The notes under the pieces: model-generated
Databases searched by the model: none
Told to the model about the DNA's origin: nothing
Seen by the model: the letters and a program-made list of their open reading frames with translations, nothing else
Part shown: positions 50,755 to 62,898 of the stretch, piece by piece
Position numbering within the stretch: position 1 is the stretch's first letter
Layout of the letters: every line of letters begins with the position of its first letter
Assembly: GCA_943736015.1 (NCBI GenBank)
Contig: OX031065.1
Location: 48,524,992 to 48,588,991 of the forward strand
DNA: 64,000 nucleotides
Source of the DNA: Tridacna crocea
Taxonomy: Eukaryota; Mollusca; Bivalvia; Cardiida; Cardiidae
Direction: 5' to 3'
Made by a program: the position numbers and the translations under genes

Positions 50755-51010
50755 TCTAATGTTGGAGTTTTTAAAGTTCCTTCCATCGTATTTGTATGGC
50801 ACAAGGATATAACAAGGAAGCAGTTGTAAGATCCCCAATACTGAAAATTAACCAATAGAATGAAAGTAAAAGAGCAAAGCAGTGTGTAGGACCCGCAAAG
50901 TAAAAGTAGTTCTGGCTCTGCTGAATTTTTTTTTTTCATGGAGCTATGAAATAAAAATTTCAGCCAATCAGAACTCGCCAATTTGCATGAAAACAACTGA
51001 TATTAAATTA
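50755..51010 (-). mobile_element. repeat P copy 1
   Basis: Inverted copy of 63745-64000: CAGTTGTAAGATCCCCAATA, GGACCCGCAAAGTAAAAGTA and TTTCAGCCAATCAGAACTCG. Confidence 0.75.
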
Positions 51011-51034
51011 CATGTATATTGAGTATATCTGTAA

Positions 51035-51238
51035 TTAATCCCTAACCTACTACATAATTCAATGAAATTCAAGCCGATATTAAAAACCCAAAATATTCTA
51101 AATTTATTTTGGGGATGAAATGATCTCCTTACTGGACAATGTAGATCAAGATCAGACTGCACAGAACTGTCAGTCCGGTCATCATATATACCGTCCACAT
51201 AAAGGTGAGTGAGTCGCGCTTAGCAACCCAAGGGTTAA
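51035..51238 (-). mobile_element. MITE-B copy, both TTAA ends
   Basis: TTAATCCCTAACCTAC to GCAACCCAAGGGTTAA. The hairpin is partly eroded on the right (CAGAACTGTCAGTCCGG). Confidence 0.8.
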
Positions 51239-51257
51239 ACGATGTTTGTGTGAATAG

Positions 51258-51367
51258 CCATGTTTTCTCGAGCACGAATTATACTTACATAAGTATATAA
51301 ACTGAAATAACACCATGTTTTCTTGAGCACGAATTATACTTACATAAGTATATGAACTGAAATAACA
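51258..51367 (+). repeat. tandem repeat, 55-bp unit x 2
   Basis: CCATGTTTTCTCGAGCACGA and CCATGTTTTCTTGAGCACGA begin two units that differ at two bases. Confidence 0.92.
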
Positions 51368-51564
51368 CTGCAAGTAAGTTTACTAACATAGGTTAAAATT
51401 GCTAAGGTGCTACGTAGTAGATGTGCGAATGTGCGAATGAGGAAATTATCAGGAACGCTGATTTTGCATGATACAGGAATAATTTCGATAACACTGCCTG
51501 TAATGTGTCCAAAGTTCAAATATTTATTGGCAAATTTACGGCAAAGCTAGTTGCCTCTGACCAT

Positions 51565-51865
51565 TTACATAATTATACATAAATATGGCAAGGACACGTA
51601 ATCAAAACAAGGAGTTTCAATCAAAGAAAAGAACAATACAAAAGATAGAACAAAACTAATTTCTAAATGACCACACTGCTGGAAGGTTGTACTTTGGTGT
51701 AAGTAAGCGAGGTGATTGTTTATGAGATAAAGTTGGCTCTCTAACCACATAAATATGGTAAGTACAAATTATCAAAAGAAAAAGTGTACGTCCATCAAAA
51801 GAACAACATTGGATATGAAACAAAACTAGTAAACAGATGGATAATGCAACTGTCTGATAAACTCT
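51565..51865 (+). repeat. diverged tandem duplication, about 175-bp spacing
   Basis: CATAAATATGGCAAGGACAC with CAAAAGATAGAACAAAACTA and, further on, CATAAATATGGTAAGTACAA with GATATGAAACAAAACTAG. Confidence 0.6.
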
Positions 51866-51869
51866 TGTA

Positions 51870-53600
51870 CTGTGGTCATAGTAAGCTATGTAGTTGTCTG
51901 CCTCATAAAGATTGATTTCTAAGTCCATCGCACTTTTTACAAAGTTCATGAGATTTAGGAAATTTTGAGTATTTTTAGTACTCATAATAGTTTTAAAAGT
52001 GCTCAATGTTGCCCGTGATCGATAAAAGTTCTATTTTCTCCTCAGGTAAAGGTATTTTAGACAATAAAAAGTGAAGTTCGCTATCCATCGCTGACGTGTT
52101 GCAAAGAGTAAAAGATTTTCACTGTTAAAAAATCTATCTTCTAAATCTTGAAAAATAAGACAAAGGACGTTCTTTAGAATGGTTGGTGAATACAGGCCCT
52201 GGTGCTTGTGTCTGCTTCGTCCAGCACTGGGAAATTTGACGAACAAGACGTTCGAATTTTCCTACGCAGCGTGAAGAAAATACATGCACCGTGAAAGTTA
52301 CTACTGAGTAAATTTTTGCTTATTACAACCACAACTTTCGAAAAGAAAATGGTGCATTTATTGAAAATTAGGTAAAACGTTAAAACAAGTACTTTGCTAA
52401 TTTCATGTTTTATATATGGCGGATGAATTCTGCTTACTGGCATACTAAATCGCAAAGAAATCTGAACGTACTCATTGCGCAGGGTACGTCATAATGCCAT
52501 ATTTGGAACCGTGATTGACAATGTGGTAACGCAGTTTGCCCCGACAGGTCTGATTATAATCGCGTGGGATAGATGTATTTGAGCTGGAAAATTTGAAGGT
52601 ATATAAAAAAGCAAACTGTTTCTCACTGTAATACTTGTTGAATTAAATGCGCCTTATTAGCTTACGAGCATAGAAATAATATTGGATCAACTGGACCAGT
52701 TTTTCAGCATATTCTCATCTTACGGTGTTACGAGACGAGCATTACGAGAAAGAAAACCAGCAATAAGCTTTGAACAATTAACAATATTTATTAATAAACA
52801 AAGGCAAAAGAGCACAATAGGAGTTAAGTTTGAATGAAATTTTGACAATTTTCTATCTTAAAATAAGAAATGAAATAAGTCCCTCAAAATTAAGAATTAT
52901 GTCTAGACTACAAAAAGAAGGAAATTTCTGGTTCCTATAACCTTAATTGACAATAGTTTAATTTTCAAGTAGATATGAGTAACCTGTTTAAATAAAAGAA
53001 AATTCCAACTTACAGATTTATATCCCAGGTTAAAGCAAACACTTTTCACTAATTCTGAATCCACTAAGCCACAAGTCTAACTTCAAGTCATTACGGACAT
53101 GTATCTTCGTTTTTCGAGGTTTAAAAGACAAACACTATAAGCACTGAGCTAAAGAGACATCTCCCCAACGCAGCAGTTAGGTATTGTATTCAAATCGGGA
53201 CGAAGCCAAGCATGAAGGAGTGATCTCGAGTAAAAATGGTGACTTGTGAAAGAACGCTAAGGGTTTATTACTACCACTAGTTTTATGCTGTGTAACATTT
53301 TCGTATTTTCAGCTCGTTTTTTAAGTCTTCTTCGACATTTTATATAACAGTGATAAGTGCGTGAAAGGGAAGGGATTATGCTGAACTGTTTGTTTTCTTG
53401 CTGCATCGATCGGCGTTACACTGTCTGAAATAAACAAGTATATCAAGGCCGTATTTTTGCGGAGAGTGAAAAAAGCGAACACGCACAATCCTTTGATAAA
53501 CACGTGTAATTTTACCTCAATCCCCTTGTATTGAAGTAATGTGCATCTTTGAAGATCCTTTACGTAAAGTGTGTAAATTATAGTAGTAAGAAATATAAAT
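51870..53600. other. no recognised feature except a repeat L trace
   Basis: CGTTCTTTAGAATGGTTGGT with GAATACAGGCCC at 52168-52200 is the end of repeat L. Otherwise nothing seen. Confidence 0.45.
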
Positions 53601-53604
53601 AAAT

Positions 53605-53800
53605 CTTTAACAAACAACTTTTTTATGACTTGTCCATGTTGAGAGCATTTCCAAAGTAAATATTAAAAGTAGCCCTATCAGAGATTGCTTTCGTAAGGGT
53701 AGAAAACTTTGTTGGAAACGGAGAAAATGCTGGATTCCAGCATTTTCTCCGTTTCCAACAATGTTTTCAAAAGGTCTTTCTCTGATTTGTTACAAAAATG
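53605..53800 (-). mobile_element. MITE-A copy with matched arm changes
   Basis: TTATGACTTGTCCATGTTGA at the left. The hairpin reads GTTGGAAACGGAGAAAATGC and its complement, with at least two positions changed together in both arms, and loop GGATTCC. Ends decayed. Confidence 0.8.
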
Positions 53801-53919
53801 GAATTCATTTGCTGGCACCGAGGAGAGCAGGGTAAAATCGAAATGGCTGATCATTTTTAACATCTCCTAATTATCTATCATCTATATATCATTAGCATCT
53901 AAGTTTTAACCGACCTGCG

Positions 53920-54030
53920 TCACTAACACCAATTATTCTAATCATGTCAGTAAACGTCATAATTTTGCTTGGAAGATCACTTCGCTTCACGCTTCCGGAG
54001 TAACCAACCTTGTGGCTGAAAGGGCAACCA
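53920..54030 (-). CDS. weak candidate exon, function unknown
   Basis: On minus, a pyrimidine-rich acceptor (gttgccctttcag) precedes an open stretch reading HKVGYSGSVKRSDLPSKIMT and FTDMIRIIGVSDAG before a poor GTCGGT donor. No neighbour exon with matching phase was found, so this may be chance. Confidence 0.15.
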
Positions 54031-54109
54031 ACTGTTTTATGTATCATTATGTCATACCAAAAGCAGTTAATTTTCATCCTACTAAATACATGATCATTGT
54101 ATGACACTT

Positions 54110-54880
54110 ACAAGCCCATAGTAAATCAAAGCGTTGAGAACACTGAAGTGGTATTTGTCAAGGAACTCATTGTATGGAATTAATAAGTTGAAATAAAAAA
54201 GGAGAATATTGTTCAAATATTGGCTTAAAAGTCAACCTACTAGGCAAATAAATACCATTTCGATTTAAGGGAAAGTTCTCATGACAAAATTGGGATTATT
54301 TGTACATGTATATTGGTGTTCTCCTTTTGATCATTGGGAGGAGTCAGACGTTACGTCCTTTGACAGAAGGATGCATGATGGATAGACAGAAAAAAAGTGT
54401 GAATATATCGAATAGAATTAAGTTTGTACCTGACAACTATGATTTTGAAATATCTTGAGCCGTTAAGATTCCCAACATTACAATCAATTATTTCGATACA
54501 TATTCATGCTGAATCAAATGGAGTAGTGCGCAATCATGGGATGAACAAGCAATGGGACGACCCGGTTTTGGAATGTAAATGCATCTTTCCGGTATTTAAG
54601 CAGTTTATATTACACTTCGTAACATTTCGTTGTTGAAGCTTTCACATATAAGTATCCGTTTTATATGAAAAAACTAAAAATGTCGATGATGACAAATCTA
54701 CATTCCGTTATAGTTTTGTGACTAAGATCTGTCTGGTTACATGCGACGTTCCGGCGTTTAAGTCTCCGCAATTACATATTCCCCAAAAGATCTCACTATT
54801 TTCATGTACATTCATTAAAATTCAAATTTCGGGGTTAATTTGTTGTTTAATTTACAATTATACTTGATTTACCTACATTC
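54110..54880. other. no recognised feature
   Basis: No gene or repeat partner seen. Confidence 0.5.
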
Positions 54881-54884
54881 CGCT

Positions 54885-55030
54885 TCTCAGGCATTCATTC
54901 CGTTACCGCCACTTCTACATTCCGTTGCCGCCACTTCTACATTCCGTTACATTCCGTGAATTAGGCATCTACATTCCGTAACATTTTGTTACATTCCGGT
55001 AATTAGGCATTTACATTCCGTAACATTCCG
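54885..55030 (+). repeat. CATTCCGTTA-rich tandem repeat
   Basis: Irregular repeats of CTACATTCCGTTACATTCCG and ACCGCCACTT before the large minisatellite. Confidence 0.8.
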
Positions 55031-55045
55031 GCATCCCCCAACACC

Positions 55046-56515
55046 AGTGTTTTGAGAAATTAAAACATCAGTTTTCTATGTAATACAACAACATCATTGT
55101 TCTAGGTAATACAACAAAATCAGTGTACTGATTAATACAACATCATCAGTGTTCTGGAAAATTACAGCAACATCAGTGTTCTGAGTAATACAACAACATC
55201 AGTGTTCTGGGTAAAACAACAACATCAGTGTTTTGAGAAATTAAAACATCAGTGTTCTGGGAAATACAACAACATCAGTGTTCAGAGTAATACAACAACA
55301 TCAGTGTTTTGAGAAATAACGACAACATCAGTGTTCTGAGTAATACAATTAGTGTTCTAAGAAATTTCAACAACATCAGTTTTCTTTGTAATCACAACAT
55401 CAGTGTTCTAAGTAATTACAAAAAAATCAGTGTCCTAAGAAATTATCACACCATCAGTGTTCTGAGGAAATACAACAACATCAGTGTTCTGAGTAATACA
55501 TCAACATCAGTGTACTGAGAAATAACAAAAACATCAGTGTTATGAGTAATACAACAACATCAGTGTTCTGAGAAATTATGACAACATAATAACGACTACA
55601 TAAGTGTTCTGAGTAATACAACAACATCAACGACTACATAAGTCTTCTGAGTAATACAACAACATCAGTATTCAAAGAAATTACAACAACATCAGTTATG
55701 TGAGAAATTACAACAACATAAGTGTTCTGAGTACATCAACACCAGTGTACTGAGAAATAACAACAACATCACTGTTCTTCATAATACAACAACATCAGTG
55801 TTCAGAAAAATTACAACATTATCAGAGTTCTTAGAAATTACAACAACACCAGCGTTCTAAGTAATACAACAACATCAGTTGTCTGGGTAATACAACAACA
55901 TCATTGTACTGAGAAATTACAACAACATCAGTGTTCTGAGAAATTTCAACAACATCAGTGTTCTGAGTAATACAATAACAACATGTTTTGAAAAATTTCA
56001 ACATCATCAGTGTTCCGGGTAATATAACAACATGAGTGTTCTGAGAAATTACGACAACATCAGTCATTTGAGTACAACAACATCAGTGTTCTGAGAAATT
56101 ACGACAATATCAGTGTTCTGAGTACGACAACAGCAGTGTTCTGAGAAATCACGATAACATCAGTGTTCAGAGTACGACATCATCAGTGTTCTGAGAAATT
56201 AAAACAACATCAGTGTTCTGAGTAATACGACAACATCAGTGTTCTGAAAAATTACGACAATATCAATGTTCTGAGAAACCACAACAACATCAGTGTTCCG
56301 AGAAATTACGACAACATCAGTGGTCGGAGAAATTACGACAACATCTGTGTTCCGAGAAATTACGACAACATCAATGTTCTAAGAAATTAAAACAACATCA
56401 GTTTTATGAGAAATTACACCAATATGAGTATGCTGAGAAATTACAAAAATAGAACAATATCATTGTTCAAAGTAATTAAAACCGATCTGCTGAGTAATTT
56501 CAACAATATCAATCT
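55046..56515 (+). repeat. minisatellite, 26-28-bp unit, about 50 copies
   Basis: Two unit types mix: ACAACATCAGTGTTCTGAG followed by AAATTACG (28) or by TAATACA (26). Spacing of CAGTGTT alternates 28 and 26 (for example 56183, 56211, 56237). Copies decay after 56450, and scattered remnants reach about 56860. Confidence 0.94.
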
Positions 56516-56859
56516 GCTGTTAAATTGTAGTAGCTTTTCAGTAATAGCCTTGATTCCACTCTTCTCAATAATCTCCGGGCGGTCAGTATTCTGTCTGTGT
56601 GATTGGCATTATATAGGTGGTCTGAATCATTGTAACAATGTTGGTCCGCTGTTTAAAATGGCAATAATTCATGTCTTCTCTGTACATATAATTGCAACAA
56701 TTCCTTCTTCATAGGTAATTTAACTATGTCGGTCATTGGAGTGATTGACATAATATCAGTCTAATAAGTAATTTAAACTGATATCTGTCTTCGGAAAGAC
56801 TCTCAAAATGTTGTCTTTGTGAATTACTGCAATAATATCAGTCTTCTGAGTTATTCAAC

Positions 56860-58280
56860 TGTATCTGAAATTACACTGAGCTTTCTAAATGGTTGTCAGT
56901 CCTACAGTGACCAACTAAGCGTTCTCTGCGTTTGTGTAGTATGTCATGAAAATAAGTTTCATGAAAGTTTGCCGCAGCTTCCGTCGTATAAGCCGTTTTT
57001 TCCAGTCTGCCTTCCGAGTAATTATCATAACATGAGCCTTCTGTGTAATTATTTTATTTTATGTAATTATTTTATTTTTTCAATCTTTCAGACAGTATTG
57101 AAATTTTCGGACTGATTGCACATCGTCCAAAAAATCCAAGTAGAGTGTATGCTTTGTTGTCTAGATGATTGTGACAGAATAACATATTTTCAATTAATCG
57201 AAACACTATTTAACAGTTCCTGCCCCGTCTATCTCATTGAGATTCATGTACATGCAATTATGCTTGCTAAGAAAACAGATGGTACATAAAGCGTATATTA
57301 TATTGTTTCATGATTTGTCACACAAAGCTATACTATGTTTTGTTGTTCTATGCGCTGCTAAGCTATACCCTGCTCTGCTGTATTATGTTTGCTTTGCTAC
57401 GTTATGTTACAGATAGATGAAATGCTACCGTATGATACATGCTACGGAGGGTCATTTTATGTTACATGCCTTTTCATACCATATCATGTTATTCCTGTTA
57501 AAAAAGCAATAGAATGAAAAACTATTCGTAATAAATATTGTGTTTTTCTTCTGCAGCGATCTTTAAAAACTGATCGACAGTTAAATTGCAACAAGATGGG
57601 TTTCGTGACTAGATATGCACATGAGAGCTATGAGAGCAGCTCGTATACTGTTTGTCATTTAAGCCTTGTTGCATTCTGTGGGCATGCCTTTCTTCAAGGT
57701 TATTATTCTTTTCATTCATGATAGTTTGTTTTTGTTTTTTGCCCTTTGTGATTGAAGTGAGTTAACAAGAGTTGTCATTCATTTCTACAATTAGCTATTT
57801 GACAAACAAGAAAACAAAAAACACTCGACCAGTTTTACCTACCATTTATTCTTGTTTCATGCGTACGTCAATAAAATGATCAAGTTGCATTCCGACATTC
57901 GAGTCTACAGTCACAGTTATATAGAAAAGCTCGTGGAATCTTTTGTAATACAAGAAAGGTGGGATACAAAGTTGTGATGTATCACACGATATGCATATAT
58001 TTTCAACAATGGAATCTGACTTTTTAGCAGTGAACTTCGAAACTCTTTAATTACGACATGTTGCTTGGAAACAGCTTTCTCACCAAGCCTTTTTTTACAA
58101 GTCTGAATGCAATCGACATCAAGTTTCAATTACGCCTATTATGAAACAGACAGACAGACTTAGAGAGGGGGTAGACAAAGGTGAATGGTTCTCGATTTTT
58201 TTTCCAATTACAATTCAATGTGAAAGGCACTGAATGGAATGGTCAGCCCTGCCCTGCTGCAGTTCCGCTTCTTTATATAA
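56860..58280. other. no recognised feature
   Basis: A small direct repeat TAATTATTTTATTTTATG near 57045. No gene seen. Confidence 0.5.
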
Positions 58281-58285
58281 TTACC

Positions 58286-58462
58286 TGGGTCCGTATTCAT
58301 TAACCATTCCTTAGTAATAATCACCAGATTTTTTTAAAACTTTGAAGTTAAAGTCATTTTTGATAGGCTAAGCCATTGGTTAGCCATTGGTTAGCAAATC
58401 ACAAAGTGTATTACTATCAACTTTAGAAAATCTTGGAGAACCAGACTAAGAACACTCTGATA
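58286..58462. mobile_element. repeat L copy, decayed
   Basis: GGGTCCGTATTCATTAACCA, TTTTGATAGGCTAAGCCATT, and TAGAAAATCTTGGAGAACCA. TTGGTTAGCCATTGG is locally duplicated. Confidence 0.6.
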
Positions 58463-58464
58463 TC

Positions 58465-59980
58465 CCTCATATCTACCCGTATATTTCTTCTCTGGCTGTA
58501 TTGGAATGCTGGTTTACAATATAGTTCTAAAATTATACCACATAGTACCACAAATACCCCTCTCTTTGATAAAAGATTATAAATGTAGATTTTTTATGAT
58601 TTTCATTCAATTAGCTTGGAGTCCGCAGTTACTTTTTTTTTTTCAAAATTCATCCTATCTCTTCTCAATAATGGACTTTCCGTTTGTAAAAAAAACATAG
58701 AGTATTATCTTTCATTAAGAAATATCTAATGTCTGCCATTACAGAAGAAGCTACTCATCCGAAAGTAATTTGAATTTTAAAATCCCCTTTGAATCAAAAA
58801 AAAAAAAAGAAATTACACTTTCCAATTGTTACGTCGTGGAGGTCTCATTTTTTCCTCTCCTTAGATGAAAATATATTGACGTCATGAATATTGTCATGGT
58901 AGCAAATGTGATATGCTGATGAAATCAGGTGTTTTCTAATTATTTTCCATCAGAGAATACAAAGGCCTGCAGTAATGATATATAGGGTGTGCAATATACG
59001 ACCCTTCACAACTATCACAATCCTGTAGCTTACGACTCTATGGCCGATAACTGATATTCAAATGCTTGGCTGCTCCACAAGTCTGATTAAGGACTGGGGA
59101 ATTTCATTTCAGCTGGATTTATTCCTCACTCACCATTTATATTGTATTTCAGAAGTTTACGCAAAAGATGTGCAAAAGATAGTCTTGAAGTCAGTAAATT
59201 CACAGAAGAATCTTTTTATAAAAATCTGACCGTTGTCATAGAATAAAGATTTTGCCAATTTTCCGAAAACTGATCTGATTGTAAGATACTAAGTTATACA
59301 GCGTATTTGTACATCAAAATTATGATAATCAGCAGCTACATTCTTATCATCTCCATCAGTTGAAGAACTGGGATCTTTGAAATCACAATAAAAATTGTTC
59401 ACTCAATTGGCCCTCCTCTTCATATCTATTTGAAATATTCCAATAACTTTTAGGGTTTTTACTTCGCGTGTACCTCATTCTAGTCCGTCATATATTCAGA
59501 TTTTTCAAAATTCAAGACAGATTTATACTTTTTGCTAACATTCAATTAGTCAGTTTTGCTATGATTACTACGAGTCACTTTAATAGTCTTTTAAACGGGT
59601 GAACTATTTCTTATAGGCTTACTTTCTTGATCGAACTCTGTCTTGCCTTTAATATTGCTACATATCTTCCATATGTTTTAGCTGCAGAATCATGCAAAAC
59701 GTTTTCTATTTTAGTAGAAACATTATCTATGAAAGTTTTGTCAGTATCATTTGTATGTGTTATTTTTCTATAATAGAATTATCTTTTTCAATTTCTATGC
59801 TCTTAGTAAAAATTAATAATATTCTGGTTTGAATTAATTTGATACTTCACTCTTACGAATTCGCACACCAAATGTCCTTCCAAATGAAAATCAAATGTTA
59901 TTGCACTATGAATATCGAAAAAAAAGTTGTATTTTTTTACCTCTATCTGTAAAAAAGCTGAGTGAAATACTTTGTGTTCA
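58465..59980. other. no recognised feature
   Basis: AT-rich, about 1.5 kb without exon, hairpin or repeat partner. Confidence 0.5.
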
Positions 59981-59983
59981 ACT

Positions 59984-60150
59984 TTAACCCTTTCTCAAAC
60001 AATCCCTGGTTTTCACGACCCTGAAAAAGAAATCTTTCGAATACATGATGGGAAAAGGAGAAAATAATGCTAATCAGCATTTTCTCCTTTTCTCTCAGTG
60101 CTTTCTAGCCTCCGAAAACAAACTTCAATTCAAATAAGAACCTAGGGAAA
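59984..60150 (+). mobile_element. MITE-A copy, right end lost
   Basis: TTAACCCTTTCTCAAACAAT, CCTGGTTTTCACGACCCTGA, hairpin with extra bases (AAAATAATGCTAATCAGC). Confidence 0.75.
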
Positions 60151-60159
60151 TGAAATAAA

Positions 60160-60253
60160 AAAAAATCGGTATTTTTACTCGAAATGTACCCGTGGAATAT
60201 CGAAAAATATTTTCACCGCAATTTTATGATATCCTATCGGAAAGCATGAAATA
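60160..60253 (+). mobile_element. repeat C right-end fragment
   Basis: AAAAATCGGTATTTTTACTC to CTATCGGAAAGCATGAAATA. Confidence 0.65.
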
Positions 60254-60621
60254 AGAAATGTGTATTTCACTACGAGTAAGAATTTCCATGTTGTAGATTT
60301 GAAAATCTTATTGTTTTCATGCTAGTTTTTTTGGGGGTTTGTATTTTTTTGTAAGCAGTACTTTTCTAAAAATAACATCTCTTATTTCTTTTTTTTTTTA
60401 TAAATTTACCATATCAGAAGAAAGTGCATCCACGTTGACACAGTTTCGATTCTTACTGTAATCGTAATGCATGGAGAGTAATGTAATGGGTTCCGAGGAT
60501 GAAGAAAGTGATACTTGTTTTCCATGTTGTATTGTCGAGAAGAATACATTCTCTATTATTTCTTTCCATAATAGGTAAATCTAAATCTGGCGTGACAGAG
60601 TCTCACGGGAATTATACATGT

Positions 60622-60802
60622 TTAACCTTTTACCAAACAACAAAATTTTAGAATGGTCCGAAATGAAAGCACTTGCAGATGACAAAATGTAGGTAATGCA
60701 TAGAAAATACTGGTTACCAGCATTCTTTTCTTTTCCCACTATGTTTTAAAAAGGCTTCTATATCAGGGTCGTAAAAACCAGTGATTGTTGGTAAAGGGTT
60801 AA
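60622..60802 (-). mobile_element. MITE-A copy with one arm deleted
   Basis: TTAACCTTTTACCAAACAAC to TTGGTAAAGGGTTAA. Left hairpin arm mostly absent. Confidence 0.85.
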
Positions 60803-60905
60803 GCCTATAACAGACAACCTTGCGAGTTCACGACCGTCACAGAGGTGGCTTTAAAAACAATAACCAGCGTTTTATTCTTTTCCTACAATATTCTTTATCC
60901 TTTCA
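60799..60905 (+). mobile_element. decayed MITE-A abutting the previous copy
   Basis: TTAAGCCTATAACAGACAAC, CACGACCGTCACAGAGG and ACCAGCGTTTTATTCTTTTC. Confidence 0.45.
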
Positions 60906-61057
60906 AAATGTAGAAATAAATTCAACATCAATAAATATAATAATGGATAAATCTTCGCCATCGCCGAATGCAGATTTTAAAATACGTACGACTATCTGAA
61001 AGATGAACAAAAAAAAAAGATAACTGGAAAAGAGCATTTTTTGATGACAAGCTTCTT

Positions 61058-61288
61058 TTAACTCTTTGCCAAACGACAAATATTTGGACTGCACCAAATT
61101 CAAAGCATCTGCAGACAACAAATTCAATCTTGTTATTTTGAAGATTTCTGACTATGATAGGGTAGAAAATATCGTAGGAAAAGAAGAAAATGCTGGATAC
61201 CGGCATTTTCTTCTTTTCCCACAATATTTTCCATAGATCTTTTTTCTCAAGGTTGTTAAAAGTAGGGATTTTGTGGTAAAGACTTTAT
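61058..61288 (-). mobile_element. MITE-A copy
   Basis: TTAACTCTTTGCCAAACGAC to TTTGTGGTAAAGACTTTA. Both arms share AAGAAG/CTTCTT. Confidence 0.88.
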
Positions 61289-61297
61289 CAAAAGACT

Positions 61298-62040
61298 TTT
61301 TTTTCTAAACTTTATTGTCCACGTCAGAACGGTGCATGAGGGTCGTGGCCATCCCTCAATGCACTTTACAATTTGGTATTAGTAATCTGTGTTAGTAACT
61401 GAAAACATTAAACAAAAATGTAGATACAGATTCTAAATTTTTACACCTATTATTGTACTCCTGTTATTGATATAATTACAAAGACATAAAGATTTAACAC
61501 TAGTGTTAGACTTATCAATGTTTACCTTTTCTTAAATGGTATTTTTTTCTCTATTATATGGACAAAAAAGGCATACTATATTGTATATAATAATTATTGT
61601 GAAAAAAGAAACATATTATGTGAGAATTGTGAGTGTGCAATTCAAATGCTTATATCTAAATAAGTAACTGTATGTTCTGTTATTGATAGCATCCAATATC
61701 TATTGATATGTGATGGTAATGGAGGAGGACAATAATTATTGTTTGTGAAAGATTCCTCCTCGTTCCCCCAGTAAAACACTCCACACCAATCAGCTTATTT
61801 TCCTGTTCTGTTTTTCTTTCTCACGGTTTTCTCTCAATAGCAATCCAAAATACCGTTATTAATATTTTTTATACATTATCTACCTGTAACTGTGTACCTG
61901 AATTTTGGAGAAGAACAATATTAGCTTTGCTTTCGTTCTGATCCATTTCGTCAGTTATTGTTATTTTGTTGATTTGTCCATGGATATTTGTAATTACATG
62001 TAATTACATTTGTAAATGATGAATAAAATATGTTTAAACC
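61298..62040 (-). other. possible 3' end of a retroposed transcript or LINE
   Basis: On minus, GACAATAAAGTTTAG followed by a run of eight A at 61298-61305 looks like a poly(A)-tailed end. Upstream (to about 62040) there is no clear coding domain. Could equally be chance AT-richness. Confidence 0.3.
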
Positions 62041-62418
62041 AACTTAATGGTCTATGTATAACGCACGTATTTTTTACATTTATCGTGTCCAAATCCAGGC
62101 TTTCATAAATTTTTGTGCAAATATATATGAGTTTTCATTAAAATGATGTACATTTGTATATTTTTTCCTGTAATTTTCCTGTTTAACTGACTTTTGAAGA
62201 AAAACGCATTTTTATCCAATATAAGCCGAATTTGGGAATTGTATATACCTTTTTCAAAGGCAAATTTCTCAGAAACAAGCACAGGTACCCTGCTTTTTTA
62301 CATAATCTCCTAGAGACGTGATGAGCTTTGTATGTACAAAGTTTTAAAAGAAACTGTCCGCTAGAAAAAATTGTCATATACGTTCTTAAAAGACACGGTA
62401 TTGAGGTTGCATGGCTAA

Positions 62419-62898
62419 CATCTTCGCAAGCCAAGGGTGACGATCCACTACGCTACTCTACCCTTGGCGGATCGAGCTTGATTTCGACATTGCCCCGATA
62501 CGCATTTTCATTGGTTGCAGCTAGCTCTAACTGCAAAATCAAATCGCTCGTAGCATTTCATCTTTGATAAAAATAGAACGAGGTCGCGACCTTTCGGATG
62601 AAAATAGAAGGTAAACAGGATAACACCGTGGATGTGTGCAGGATCTGTAATGATTTATTACCGAAAAAAAAATAATATTCACTGATGATAAGATGTCGAA
62701 GTACGTTTGTGGTTATTGCTTCATGTTGAATTATTGTATTCGTAAGCTGTTTGTAAAACGATATTTCATTGGCTATCAGGAGTAAGATGTAAAGGGGGAT
62801 AAAAACAGCATCAGATAGGAGGCGTACCGCGGGAATCTCGGGCTCTATTCGCCAAGGTAAGATCCACAAAGTGGTCGTAATATTGGCTTGCGAAGATG
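62419..62898 (+). mobile_element. element F3 with CxxC coding remnant
   Basis: Ends CATCTTCGCAAGCCAAGGGT and ATATTGGCTTGCGAAGATG. Inside, an ATG at 62600 reads MKIEGKQDNTVDVCRICNDL and then stops after LPKKK. A +/-1 shift at an A run would continue as YSLM, the same order as CRVCDE ... RYLM in F5. No clean 9-bp target duplication seen. Confidence 0.75.
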
